Made by a program: the position numbers and the translations under genes
In this document: positions 1-7,014 of the stretch, in pieces
Layout: each line of letters starts with the position of its first letter
Numbering within the stretch: position 1 is the first letter of the stretch
Notes under the pieces: generated by a model
The model's input: only the letters and a program-made list of their open reading frames with translations
Database searches by the model: none
What the model was told of the DNA's origin: nothing
Source: Deltaproteobacteria bacterium
Lineage (GTDB): Bacteria > Desulfobacterota > Desulfuromonadia > Desulfuromonadales > BM103
Assembly (NCBI GenBank): GCA_024636215.1
Contig: JAGXHL010000059.1
Location: forward strand, 1-9,456
Reading direction: 5' to 3'
DNA length: 9,456 bases

Positions 1-124
1 CAAGTCACTTAACGAAATCAAGGATATTCTCTCTGAAATGGGTCTGACTCTCGGTCTGTCTTTTGACGGCTTCCCGGACCCTGAATATCTGAAGATGATC
101 GAAAAGAGCGAGGAAGAACTCTAG
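1..124 (+). CDS. rpoA: DNA-directed RNA polymerase subunit alpha, C-terminal end (partial)
   Basis: This is the last 40 codons of rpoA, read in frame from base 2 and ending in TAG at 122-124; the rest lies before the window. The peptide begins KSLNEIKDILSEMGL, the conserved final helix-hairpin part of the alpha C-terminal domain. That domain binds UP-element DNA and transcription activators. It is followed by a short acidic tail ending EKSEEEL. The next gene is rplQ, which fits the usual end of the alpha operon (rpsM-rpsK-rpsD-rpoA-rplQ). The identification rests on this short conserved stretch together with the rplQ neighbour. Confidence 0.93.
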   Translation, partial: KSLNEIKDILSEMGLTLGLSFDGFPDPEYLKMIEKSEEEL

Positions 125-146
125 GGTAATGCCCCTGCCGGAATGT

Positions 147-335
147 TAACTAGTTTTCGTCTGGAAACGGCCCTTTCCCGCGATCTCTGCGTCAATCGGC
201 GGATTTGATTGTGCGGCGTAAAGGACTACGCCTCCGCTCAAATCCTTGCTTTCCTTGACCTTGAGAAAAATTGCTCGTTTCCAGATCGAAAACTGTGCTT
301 GTGTTGTCCAGAGTTTCCGGATGGACACTAACTAG
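147..335. repeat. Fold-back intergenic repeat element (MITE-like or structured RNA)
   Basis: This element fills most of the rpoA-rplQ gap. It is bounded by a 7-bp direct repeat, TAACTAG, at 147-153 and 329-335. Bases 152-169 (AGTTTTCGTCTGGAAACG) pair with 276-294 (CGTTTCCAGATCGAAAACT), an 18-bp inverted repeat with one bulged base. Nested inside are GGATTTGA (201-208) with TCAAATCC (238-245), and GGCGTA (215-220) with TACGCC (227-232). A second small hairpin, TGTCCA (305-310) with TGGACA (322-327), lies near the right end, and GTTTCC recurs at 314-318. The left end and the reverse complement of the right end match imperfectly, like degenerate terminal inverted repeats. A 60-codon ORF (GTG at 328 to TAA at 146, minus strand) spans it but has no ribosome binding site and is probably incidental. 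Calling it mobile is inference; a cis-acting structured RNA is the alternative. Confidence 0.55.
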
Positions 336-353
336 AGAAAGGACCTGATATCA

Positions 354-854
354 ATGCGCCATAGAAAATCCGGTAAGCGGCTGGGCCGCAACACCAGTCA
401 CCGTAAAGCCATGATGCGTAACATGGTGACTTCATTTTTCAATAGTGAAAAAATCACTACAACCGATGCTCGTGCCAAGGAACTGCGTAAACTGGTCGAG
501 AAACTGATCACCCTGGCTAGACGCGGAGATCTCCACTCGCGCCGTTTGGCACTGCAGTTTGTGCGCGATACAAAAACAGTTGCCAAGTTGTTTGATACGA
601 TCGCACCGCGCTACAATGATCGCCCTGGCGGTTATACTAGAATCATCAAGTTGGGACATCGTGCCGGTGACAATGCTTCTCTCTCAATGATCGAACTGGT
701 CGAAGAGGAGTTTACTGCCAAGCCGAAGCAAAAAAAGGCTCCTGCTAAACAAACTGTGAAGACTGTAGAACCAGTCCCTGCTGAGGAAACACCTGTTGAA
801 GAAGCTTCTGCCGAAGAAACCGCTGCTGAAGAAGCGCTGGTTGAAGAAAAGTAG
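354..854 (+). CDS. rplQ: 50S ribosomal protein L17 with acidic C-terminal extension
   Basis: This encodes L17, a large-subunit protein that binds 23S rRNA near the peptide exit tunnel. Residues 1 to about 118 are a typical L17: [13 protein letters not shown] at the start, [29 protein letters not shown], then [19 protein letters not shown] (about 91-109) and SMIELVE. The protein has 166 residues against about 127 in E. coli. The extra part, roughly 121-166, is a Lys/Ala/Pro linker followed by repeated acidic motifs (AEET, VEEA, AEEA). Such tails are common on L17 outside the gammaproteobacteria and are probably disordered. The start is supported by AAAGGA at 338-343, ten bases before the ATG. 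The repeat element ends only three bases before that site. A strong terminator follows the stop codon. Confidence 0.97.
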   Translation: MRHRKSGKRLGRNTSHRKAMMRNMVTSFFNSEKITTTDARAKELRKLVEKLITLARRGDLHSRRLALQFVRDTKTVAKLFDTIAPRYNDRPGGYTRIIKLGHRAGDNASLSMIELVEEEFTAKPKQKKAPAKQTVKTVEPVPAEETPVEEASAEETAAEEALVEEK

Positions 855-876
855 CTCATTTTGTTAGCAATCACAT

Positions 877-911
877 AAAGAAGGGCAGGATACTTCATCC
901 TGCCCTTCTTT
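877..911. terminator. Bidirectional intrinsic terminator between rplQ and the FKBP gene
   Basis: A perfect 14-bp inverted repeat, AAAGAAGGGCAGGA (877-890) and TCCTGCCCTTCTTT (898-911), encloses a 7-base loop. The GC-rich core is flanked by A-rich sequence on the left and T-rich on the right, so it can terminate from either side. It lies 23 bases after the rplQ stop and 35 bases beyond the stop of the convergent FKBP gene, so it probably ends both transcripts. Confidence 0.9.
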
Positions 912-945
912 CGTTCTCTCACCAGTATTTTGTGCCGACAGACTG

Positions 946-1386
946 CTAGGTCTGATTCTTGCTCACTTCAAGCAACTTGATTTCAAAAGTCAGATCTTTG
1001 CCAGCCAACGGATGGTTTGCATCAAGGGTTACCCGGTCTTCAGTAATCGCCGTGACCATTACATAAAAGACACTGCCGTCATGGTTTGTGATCTCCAGTT
1101 GCCCGCCAACGTGAAGTTCCACCTCTTTGTCGAATAGACTGCGGTCTACCTGCTCGAACAATTCCGGTTTGCTGATTCCATAGGCCTTTTCACAGGGGAT
1201 TGTAACCGTTTTGCTCTCCCCCTGATACATGCCTTCAACAGCGTCTTCGAAGCCGACTATGACTTCCTGGCGTCCGATAATAAAATGTAACGGGCGGTCC
1301 TCCGGAGACTGGTCGAAAACAGTGCCATCGATTAAGCGGCCGATGTAATCGACCTTCACAGTATCCTGCTTTGCTGCACGAATCAT
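946..1386 (-). CDS. FKBP-type peptidyl-prolyl cis-trans isomerase, SlyD-like
   Basis: This is a 146-residue cytoplasmic prolyl isomerase and chaperone of the SlyD/FkpB class. The FKBP half shows VKVDYIGRLIDGTVFDQS (about 10-27), GRQEVIVGFEDAVEGMYQGE (38-57) and AYG (68-70). The insert-in-flap chaperone segment covers about 72-120. The signature DANHPLAGKDLTFEI (122-136) closes the FKBP fold. There is no signal peptide, and the histidine/cysteine-rich metal-binding tail of E. coli SlyD is missing: the protein stops at SKNQT. The start is supported by AAGGA (complement of 1394-1398), seven bases before the ATG. The gene converges on rplQ across a shared terminator and diverges from trpE, so it is probably transcribed alone. 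Whether it matches slyD or fkpB in function cannot be told from sequence, so no symbol is given. Confidence 0.92.
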   Translation of the reverse strand: MIRAAKQDTVKVDYIGRLIDGTVFDQSPEDRPLHFIIGRQEVIVGFEDAVEGMYQGESKTVTIPCEKAYGISKPELFEQVDRSLFDKEVELHVGGQLEITNHDGSVFYVMVTAITEDRVTLDANHPLAGKDLTFEIKLLEVSKNQT

Positions 1387-1409
1387 CTATTTATCCTTAT
1401 CTTGAGTGG

Positions 1410-1432
1410 GATGATTGCATAAGAGAATCATC
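1410..1432. other. Inverted repeat upstream of the FKBP gene
   Basis: GATGATT (1410-1416) and AATCATC (1426-1432) form a 7-bp inverted repeat around a 9-base loop, about 24 bases upstream of the FKBP start codon. It could be a 5'-leader hairpin or an operator half-site pair. No convincing -35/-10 pair was found for this gene, so its role is unknown. Confidence 0.3.
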
Positions 1433-1513
1433 TTGAACTTTATCGACAGATCCTGACATTACAATTTGCCCTGCATGCATATCAAGTCGATTGCTTTCGG
1501 TCAATCATTTATT

Positions 1514-1528
1514 GACTGTCAAACAGTC
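1514..1528. promoter_or_regulatory. Inverted repeat, possible operator upstream of trpE
   Basis: GACTGT-caa-ACAGTC is a perfect 6-bp inverted repeat with a 3-base spacer. It overlaps a second one, GTCAAT (1500-1505) with ATTGAC (1511-1516). The pair ends eight bases before the candidate -35 box of the trp promoter, a position that would suit a regulator acting from just upstream. No family-specific operator was recognised; regulation here is inference. Confidence 0.35.
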
Positions 1529-1535
1529 GGTTCTC

Positions 1536-1564
1536 TTGCCATTTCCTGCCCATCATGCTACTTT
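1536..1564 (+). promoter_or_regulatory. Candidate sigma70 promoter of the trp operon
   Basis: TTGCCA (1536-1541), a 17-base spacer and TACTTT (1559-1564) form a plausible promoter. A TG at 1556-1557, one base before the -10 hexamer, gives an extended -10. Transcription would start near 1571, leaving a leader of about 22 bases that holds the AAGGAA ribosome binding site (1582-1587). Such a leader is too short for an attenuator. The -10 box matches the consensus only partly, so this is tentative. Confidence 0.35.
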
Positions 1565-1592
1565 TGAGCGGTTAATCCCATAAGGAAACAGC

Positions 1593-2084
1593 ATGTATCT
1601 CCCATCTCGTGAAGAGTTCTTAAATCTGGCTCGCAAAGGCAATCTGATTCCAGTCTATCGGGAAATTCTCGCAGATATGGAAACCCCGGTTTCCGCATTT
1701 TGTAAGATCGACGACCAGAAAAGTGCATTTCTCCTTGAAAGTATTGCCGGTGGTGAGAAATGGGCGCGTTATTCCTTTCTCGGGGTTGGCTCCGGACGTG
1801 CATTCAGGTGCCGTGGTAATTCTTTTGAGATTTTAGAAAACGGCAAGCCGGTTAAGTCCGGTACAACAGACGATCCCCTGCGTGAATTAAAATTATTTCT
1901 GTCCCCCTATCAACCGGTCACTCTGCCGGGCTTGCCCCGTTTCTTCGGGGGTGCGGTCGGTTATCTCGGCTATGATATGGTTCGCCACATTGAGGATCTG
2001 CCTGAGCTCAATGAGGCAGAGATTGGCACTTATGACAGCTGGTTCCTGATCACTGAAACACTGCTGATCTTTGATAACATGTAG
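1593..2084 (+). CDS. trpE: TrpE N-terminal (tryptophan-binding) domain fragment
   Basis: This is the 163-residue product made if the amber codon is obeyed. It covers the regulatory N-terminal domain of anthranilate synthase component I. LLES at residues 47-50 corresponds to the element that binds feedback-inhibiting tryptophan in known TrpE proteins. It is followed by RYSFLG (59-64) and by GGAVGYLGYDMVRHIEDLP toward the end. Alone it lacks the whole chorismate-binding active site and should have no enzyme activity. Retention of LLES implies the ancestral enzyme was inhibited by tryptophan. Confidence 0.6.
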   Translation: MYLPSREEFLNLARKGNLIPVYREILADMETPVSAFCKIDDQKSAFLLESIAGGEKWARYSFLGVGSGRAFRCRGNSFEILENGKPVKSGTTDDPLRELKLFLSPYQPVTLPGLPRFFGGAVGYLGYDMVRHIEDLPELNEAEIGTYDSWFLITETLLIFDNM

Positions 2085-2114
2085 CAGAAAATCAAGGTCA
2101 TCAGTAATGTCCAT

Positions 2115-3083
2115 TTGCGTGATGGTGATGATCACGTTTTTTCATATGATAATGCAATAAAGCGCATAGATGGAATGGTCGCGCAGTTACGCAGCCCTTT
2201 GCCTAGTCGTTCTGCCTCGATCGGGGCTGCAAATGCAGCGGCGGCAAAAGAACTGCAATCCAACTTCAGTCGTGCTGATTTCGAATCAGCCGTTGAGTGT
2301 TGCAAGGATTACGTCCGTTCTGGTGATGTCATCCAGGTGGTTCTTTCACAGAGGTTTTCAGGCGACCTCGACGCTGATCCTTTTGATGTCTACCGTGCCT
2401 TGCGAACCATTAATCCGTCACCCTATATGTTCTACCTGCAGTTCAACGAAACCCGTGTCATTGGAGCCTCCCCGGAGGTCCTGGTCCGCAAGGAGGGGGA
2501 TCACGTTGAAGTCCGCCCGATTGCCGGGACCCGACCGCGTGGAGCCACCTTCGAAGAGGATCAGCATCTAGAGCAGGAATTGCTGGCCGATCCGAAAGAG
2601 CGGGCTGAGCATATTATGCTCGTCGACCTCGGCCGCAATGATCTTGGTCGGGTTTGCGCAACCGGCTCTGTTCATGTTGATGAACTGATGGTGATTGAGC
2701 GTTACTCGCATGTTATGCACATCGTCTCCAACGTCAGTGGTCAACTGCTGCCTGGTTATGACGCATTGGATGTCTTTTCGGCGACCTTTCCCGCAGGGAC
2801 CTTGAGCGGCGCACCGAAGATTCGTGCCATGGAGATTATCGAAGAACTTGAACCGGTGCGCCGTGAAATCTATGGCGGAGCTGTCGGTTATATCTCTTTT
2901 GACGGCAATATGGATCTGGCAATTGCCATCAGGACTTTGGTTACCCACAAAAATCGGATTCACCTTCAGGCCGGAGCCGGCATCGTTGCCGATTCGGATC
3001 CGGCAGCCGAATATGAGGAAACCGTCAATAAAGCCATGGGTGTCAAGCTTGCTATTGAACTGGCGCGTCAGGGGTTAGACTGA
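2115..3083 (+). CDS. trpE: TrpE C-terminal (chorismate-binding) domain fragment
   Basis: This open stretch after the amber codon holds the catalytic chorismate-utilising domain. Numbered in the full protein, it shows [10 protein letters not shown] (about 246-255), PIAGTRPRG (309-317), [12 protein letters not shown] (343-354), SGAPK (405-409), GGAVGY (428-433) and [10 protein letters not shown] (461-470). All match the conserved blocks of TrpE and related enzymes. The first usable start codon is TTG at 2115; the first in-frame ATG is near 2175. Neither has a convincing ribosome binding site, so separate translation is doubtful. Its end contains the AGGGG site for trpG, so translation here matters for coupling. 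Confidence 0.6.
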   Translation: MRDGDDHVFSYDNAIKRIDGMVAQLRSPLPSRSASIGAANAAAAKELQSNFSRADFESAVECCKDYVRSGDVIQVVLSQRFSGDLDADPFDVYRALRTINPSPYMFYLQFNETRVIGASPEVLVRKEGDHVEVRPIAGTRPRGATFEEDQHLEQELLADPKERAEHIMLVDLGRNDLGRVCATGSVHVDELMVIERYSHVMHIVSNVSGQLLPGYDALDVFSATFPAGTLSGAPKIRAMEIIEELEPVRREIYGGAVGYISFDGNMDLAIAIRTLVTHKNRIHLQAGAGIVADSDPAAEYEETVNKAMGVKLAIELARQGLD

Positions 3084-3084
3084 A

Positions 3085-3654
3085 ATGCTGCTGATGATCG
3101 ACAACTACGACTCGTTTACTTACAATCTTGTGCAATACCTGCGCGAGTTGGGTGAAGAGGTCGTCGTTTACCGTAACGACAAAATTACCTTGTCTGAAAT
3201 CGAGCAACTTAAGCCTGAGCGACTGGTGATCTCTCCAGGTCCTTGTACGCCAAATGAGGCCGGGATCTCGGTGCCGGTTATCAAACACTTTTCTGGACGG
3301 CTGCCGATCCTCGGCGTCTGCCTGGGCCATCAGTCAATCGGGCAGGCTTATGGCGGCCGGATCGTGCGCGCCGATCGTTTGATGCACGGCAAGACCAGCC
3401 CGGTTTTTCACGATAATCGCGAAATCTTCGCCGCACTCCCCAATCCTTTCGATGCGACCCGCTACCATTCACTGCTGATCGAGCGTATGTCAATGCCCGA
3501 CTGTCTCGAGGTAACTGCCTGGACTGCGGAAGGCGAGATTATGGGCTTGCGGCATCGCGAACTCGCGGTCTGGGGGGTTCAGTTCCATCCGGAATCAATC
3601 CTGACAGTCAATGGTATGGAAGTGTTGCGCAACTTTCTGCAAATGACATCTTGA
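3085..3654 (+). CDS. trpG: Anthranilate synthase component II, glutamine amidotransferase
   Basis: The 189-residue class I glutamine amidotransferase supplies ammonia to TrpE. It opens with [12 protein letters not shown], and the oxyanion-strand motif PGPCTP is at 51-56. The nucleophile is Cys79 in [25 protein letters not shown] (101-110) is typical of TrpG/PabA. The catalytic His168 and Glu170 are in [12 protein letters not shown]. It is full length with no fusion. The ATG lies one base after the trpE stop, with AGGGG (3070-3074) inside trpE, so the two are probably translationally coupled. TrpG can double as PabA for folate synthesis in organisms lacking a separate pabA; that cannot be judged here. 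Confidence 0.96.
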   Translation: MLLMIDNYDSFTYNLVQYLRELGEEVVVYRNDKITLSEIEQLKPERLVISPGPCTPNEAGISVPVIKHFSGRLPILGVCLGHQSIGQAYGGRIVRADRLMHGKTSPVFHDNREIFAALPNPFDATRYHSLLIERMSMPDCLEVTAWTAEGEIMGLRHRELAVWGVQFHPESILTVNGMEVLRNFLQMTS

Positions 3655-3710
3655 GCAGGACGCAGAACTTTTCGGCAAACGATATATAAAAATTTGTTCT
3701 GTTGCGCAAC
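3624..3710. repeat. Duplicated 10-bp palindrome flanking the trpG-trpD junction
   Basis: The perfect palindrome GTTGCGCAAC occurs at 3624-3633, within the last codons of trpG, and again at 3701-3710, directly before the trpD ribosome binding site (AGGAG, 3711-3715). Their centres are 77 bp apart. Between them is the 67-base spacer with an AT-rich stretch, GATATATAAAAATTTG (3681-3696). The arrangement could be paired operator sites around an internal promoter, but no good -35 box is visible and coincidence is possible. Confidence 0.3.
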
Positions 3711-3721
3711 AGGAGTAGCGA

Positions 3722-4771
3722 ATGATTAAAGCAGCAATTGGCAAGGTTGTTCTCCATCAAGATCTGGCTGAGCCCGAGATGATTGATGTCATGAACCAGA
3801 TTATGGGCGGTGAAGCAACCCCGGCTCAGGTCGGCGCGTTCATCACCGCTTTACGCATGAAGGGTGAGACCATTGAAGAAATTGCTGGTGCTGCTCGGGT
3901 CATGCGTGATCATGCTACGCCAATTCGGGTAGGCAAGGTGCTTGATATCGATCGTGATGAGATCAATCTTGATCGGGAGACGATTCTGGATACCTGCGGG
4001 ACAGGCGGCAGCGGCACCAAAAGCTTCAATATCTCTACTACCGTTGCTTTCGTCGTATCCGCATGTGGCGTCAAGGTTGCCAAACATGGCAATCGCAGTA
4101 TTTCTTCAGCATGCGGCAGCGCTGATGTGCTGGAAGCGCTGGGAGTCAACCTGAATGTGACGCCGCAGCAGGTTGAAGCCTGCATCAACGAGATCGGTGT
4201 CGGCTTCCTGTTCGCACCGGCTCTGCACGGCGCCATGAAGCATGCAATCGGCCCGCGTCGGGAAATCGGTATTCGAACCATATTCAATATTCTTGGACCT
4301 TTGACCAATCCTGCCGGTGCGGACCGGCAGGTACTTGGTGTTTATGCTGAAAATCTTGTTGAAGTCCTGGCCCGGGTTCTTGCCAAACTAGGCTGCCGGC
4401 GCGGATTTGTCGTTCATGGATTGGATGGCATGGATGAAGTGACCCTGACCGGTCCGACGCGTATCGGAGAAATCTGTGATGGTGGAGTGACACTCTCGAC
4501 AATCGAACCGGAAGATTTTGGCTTGCGTCGTTGTTCTCTGGCAGATCTCCAGGGTGGTGATGCCGCTGCAAATGCCAGAATTGTCAGGGATGTCCTGAAT
4601 GGCAGCCCCGGGCCGAAACGAGAAGTTGTCTTGTTGAATGCCGCCTATGCTCTGGTCGCCTCTGGGTTGTGCAGAGACGTTGAGGCTGGTCTCGAAAAAG
4701 CCCGCAGCGCAATTGATGACGGACAGGCTTTGGCTAAACTCGAAGGTCTGATCACCTTGACAAACGCCTGA
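3722..4771 (+). CDS. trpD: Anthranilate phosphoribosyltransferase
   Basis: The 349-residue enzyme transfers phosphoribosyl from PRPP to anthranilate, giving N-(5'-phosphoribosyl)anthranilate. The PRPP-binding glycine loop is [17 protein letters not shown] (about 90-106). KHGNRS (121-126) and [13 protein letters not shown] follow, then the anthranilate-site block [22 protein letters not shown] (177-198) and [15 protein letters not shown] (232-246) with the metal-binding DE pair. A short stretch before the glycine loop ([12 protein letters not shown]) is slightly longer than in E. coli-type enzymes. It is a stand-alone protein, not fused to TrpG as in enteric bacteria. AGGAG at 3711-3715 sits six bases before the ATG. 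The 67-base gap from trpG is the widest in the operon. Confidence 0.96.
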   Translation: MIKAAIGKVVLHQDLAEPEMIDVMNQIMGGEATPAQVGAFITALRMKGETIEEIAGAARVMRDHATPIRVGKVLDIDRDEINLDRETILDTCGTGGSGTKSFNISTTVAFVVSACGVKVAKHGNRSISSACGSADVLEALGVNLNVTPQQVEACINEIGVGFLFAPALHGAMKHAIGPRREIGIRTIFNILGPLTNPAGADRQVLGVYAENLVEVLARVLAKLGCRRGFVVHGLDGMDEVTLTGPTRIGEICDGGVTLSTIEPEDFGLRRCSLADLQGGDAAANARIVRDVLNGSPGPKREVVLLNAAYALVASGLCRDVEAGLEKARSAIDDGQALAKLEGLITLTNA

Positions 4772-4814
4772 GCTGGCCAGTCTTTGCTGTTATGTCCTAT
4801 AAGCGGTCAATATC

Positions 4815-5609
4815 ATGATTCTTGACAAGATTGCCGAATACAAACGCCAGGAAGTTGCCCTGGCCAAGAGCCGTCGCTCCCTTACGTCTTTGCAGAGTGG
4901 TGTCAACGGCCTCGAAGACCAGCCTCGTGGTTTTTTGCGGGCGTTGCACGCAACGAGCGACTCTGGTTGGACCGCTGTCATCGCGGAAGTCAAAAAAGGC
5001 TCTCCCAGCAGAGGTGTGATTCGCGAAGACTTCGATCCCCTGGCAATCGCAGAAATCTACCAGGAGAATGGTGCGACCTGCTTGTCGGTGTTAACCGATG
5101 AGCACTTCTTCATGGGGCATCTGCTGTACCTCGGGAAAATCAGGGAAGTTGTCAATCTGCCGCTGTTACGCAAGGATTTCATCTGCGACCCTTACCAGAT
5201 TTACGAAGCACGAATTGCCGGTGCCGACGCCGTACTGTTGATTGCCGCCATGCTGGATGCAACACAGTTGGCAGAGTACAATGCGCTGGCCGCTGAACTT
5301 CATCTCGATGTACTGCTGGAAGTTCATGACGAGTCGGAGTTGGAAACCGCACTGAGCATCGGATGCGAGCTGATCGGGATTAACAATCGCAACCTGCAGA
5401 CTTTTGAGACGGACCTGGCGACAACGGAGCGGTTGTTGCCGATGATCCCATCCGGTCATTATGTTGTGGCAGAGAGTGGCATCGCTTGCCGCGCTGATGT
5501 TTTGCGACTGCAGAAAGCCGGCGCCAAAGGATTCCTGGTCGGTGAAGCGCTCATGCGTTACGTTGATATCGGTGCCAAACTGCGTGAACTGCAGGGCGAT
5601 AGCAACTGA
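4815..5609 (+). CDS. trpC: Indole-3-glycerol-phosphate synthase
   Basis: This 264-residue TIM-barrel enzyme closes the indole ring, converting carboxyphenylamino-deoxyribulose phosphate to indole-3-glycerol phosphate with release of CO2 and water. Expected active-site residues are in place: Glu58 and Lys60 in EVKKGSPS, Lys120 in LLRKDF, Glu169 in LLEVHDE, Asn190 in GINNRNL, and Glu220 in VAESGI. The phosphate-binding end is GFLVGEALMR (239-248). It is monofunctional, not fused to TrpF. The start MILDKIAEYKRQEV matches the family; the site upstream is weak (AAGCGG at 4801-4806). It lies 43 bases after trpD and 49 bases before trpB2. Confidence 0.96.
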   Translation: MILDKIAEYKRQEVALAKSRRSLTSLQSGVNGLEDQPRGFLRALHATSDSGWTAVIAEVKKGSPSRGVIREDFDPLAIAEIYQENGATCLSVLTDEHFFMGHLLYLGKIREVVNLPLLRKDFICDPYQIYEARIAGADAVLLIAAMLDATQLAEYNALAAELHLDVLLEVHDESELETALSIGCELIGINNRNLQTFETDLATTERLLPMIPSGHYVVAESGIACRADVLRLQKAGAKGFLVGEALMRYVDIGAKLRELQGDSN

Positions 5610-5658
5610 TTGAAAACCACTTCATTTTATTACTATTTACCCAAGGAGATGTCTTCTT

Positions 5659-7011
5659 ATGAAGACCAAAATCCTGCTCAGTGAAGACCAGCTTCCCAAG
5701 CAGTGGTACAACATTATTCCAGACATGCCCGGTCAGATGGCACCCGTCATTCATCCAGGAACAATGCAGCCGGTGACCCCGGATGATCTTCTGCCGCTTT
5801 TTCCCATGGGCCTCATTGAGCAGGAAGTTTCTCAGGAGCGTTGGATTGATATCCCCGAAGAGGTCAGGGAAATTTACAAGTTGTGGCGGCCATCCCCCAT
5901 GTTCCGCGCGCACAAGCTGGAAAAGGCCCTTGGAACTCCGGCGAAGATCTATTACAAGTACGAAGGCGTATCCCCGGCCGGTTCACATAAACCGAATACC
6001 GCTGTACCGCAGGCCTATTACAACAAAATTGCCGGTACCAGGCGGATTGCTTCAGAAACCGGTGCCGGCCAATGGGGTTCTTCCATCGCTATGGCTTGTC
6101 AGCTCTTCGGCCTGGAGTGCACGGTTTACATGGTCAAAGTCTCTTACAGCCAGAAGCCCTATCGCAAAAGCATGATGCACTTGTGGGGGGCAGAGGTTTT
6201 TCCTTCGCCATCGGATCGGACCAGTTCCGGCCGAGCCATTCTTGCCAAGGATCCCGACAACCAGGGCTCTTTGGGGATCGCCATCAGCGAAGCGGTTGAA
6301 GATGCGGCCACCCATGACGATACCCGCTACTCTCTCGGCAGTGTACTCAACCACGTCTGCATGCATCAGACGATCATCGGGCTTGAAGCCAAAGAACAGC
6401 TCAAGATAGCAGGAGACTATCCTGATGTGGTGATCGGCTGTCATGGCGGCGGCTCCAACTTTGCCGGAATTGCCTTCCCTTTCGTTGCGGACAAGGCAAA
6501 CGGCAAGCAGGTCCGTCTCCTGGCAGTAGAGCCGGCCAGCTGCCCGACCCTGACCAAGGGCGTCTATGCTTTCGATTACGGGGATACGGCAAAAATGGCG
6601 CCGATCTCCCGGATGTACACCCTTGGGCATGATTTCATGCCACCAGGTATTCATGCCGGCGGTTTGCGTTATCATGGCGCCTCTCCGCTGGTGTCGCAGC
6701 TGGTGCACGAAGGAATCGTTGAAACCAGAGCAGTGCCGCAGATTGCCTGTTTCGAAGCGGCAGTGCTGTTTGCTCGCACGGAATCGATTATCCCGGCTCC
6801 CGAATCGTCCCACGCCATCCGTGGCGCTATTGACGAGGCACTGCTGGCCAAAGAGGAAGGCCGGGAGAAAGTCATTCTCTTTAATTTGTCCGGCCATGGA
6901 CATGTTGATATGGCGGCTTACGATGCCTATTTCAACAACGAGTTGCAAGACTATGAATATCCCGAAGCAGCGATCAAAGAATCGCTGTCTCATTTGCCAA
7001 AAGTTGGCTGA
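5659..7011 (+). CDS. trpB2: Tryptophan synthase beta chain, TrpB2 type
   Basis: This 450-residue PLP enzyme belongs to the divergent TrpB2 branch. The long N-terminus ([21 protein letters not shown], split across about 16-36) and [26 protein letters not shown] are typical of that branch. The PLP lysine is Lys111 in [16 protein letters not shown] (133-140) holds the catalytic glutamate, and the phosphate-binding loop is GGGSN (264-267 region). ESSHA (382-386) and SGHGHVDM lie near the end. TrpB2 proteins lack the usual TrpA contact regions and make tryptophan from free indole; some are reported to prefer O-phosphoserine to serine, but which this one uses is not visible. The start has a strong AAGGAG (5643-5648). 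The gene sits between trpC and trpF, whereas the classical trpB lies further downstream, so both paralogues are co-transcribed. Confidence 0.94.
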   Translation: MKTKILLSEDQLPKQWYNIIPDMPGQMAPVIHPGTMQPVTPDDLLPLFPMGLIEQEVSQERWIDIPEEVREIYKLWRPSPMFRAHKLEKALGTPAKIYYKYEGVSPAGSHKPNTAVPQAYYNKIAGTRRIASETGAGQWGSSIAMACQLFGLECTVYMVKVSYSQKPYRKSMMHLWGAEVFPSPSDRTSSGRAILAKDPDNQGSLGIAISEAVEDAATHDDTRYSLGSVLNHVCMHQTIIGLEAKEQLKIAGDYPDVVIGCHGGGSNFAGIAFPFVADKANGKQVRLLAVEPASCPTLTKGVYAFDYGDTAKMAPISRMYTLGHDFMPPGIHAGGLRYHGASPLVSQLVHEGIVETRAVPQIACFEAAVLFARTESIIPAPESSHAIRGAIDEALLAKEEGREKVILFNLSGHGHVDMAAYDAYFNNELQDYEYPEAAIKESLSHLPKVG

Positions 7012-7014
7012 TTG

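Larger units (their letters stand above)
1593..3083 (+). pseudogene. trpE: Anthranilate synthase component I, interrupted by one in-frame amber codon
   Basis: Read through the stop, this is a complete 496-codon trpE, normal length for the family. The product joins TrpG to turn chorismate and glutamine-derived ammonia into anthranilate, the first step to tryptophan. Codon 164 (2082-2084) is TAG. The frame before it (…LLIFDNM) and after it ([16 protein letters not shown]…) is continuous and family-like, so this is a base substitution and not a frameshift. Ribosome binding is by AAGGAA at 1582-1587. All recognisable motifs of both domains are present. rpoA, rplQ and the FKBP gene in this window end in TAG, so TAG is an ordinary stop here. 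Possible explanations are a recent nonsense mutation, a sequencing or assembly error, suppression, or expression as two pieces. The other six trp genes are intact, which favours an error or a very recent change. Confidence 0.8.

Noticed and set aside
1433..1465. Promoter TTGAAC (1433-1438) with TACAAT (1460-1465) for trpE
   Set aside because: The -10 is good but the spacer is 21 bases, too long for a standard sigma70 promoter.
1475..1567. A 30-codon plus-strand ORF before trpE as a possible trp leader peptide
   Set aside because: It contains no Trp codon, has no ribosome binding site, and no terminator/antiterminator pair follows it.
1387..1592. T-box riboswitch upstream of trpE
   Set aside because: No AGGGTGGNACCGCG-like sequence or following terminator is present.
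2082..2084. Programmed recoding of the trpE stop as selenocysteine or pyrrolysine
   Set aside because: Selenocysteine uses TGA, not TAG. Pyrrolysine is not expected in TrpE, and rpoA, rplQ and the FKBP gene all end in TAG. Only the presence of pyl genes elsewhere would reopen this.
3662..3690. Internal promoter with TATAAA at 3685-3690 before trpD
   Set aside because: No acceptable -35 hexamer sits 16-18 bases upstream, so it was not listed as a promoter.
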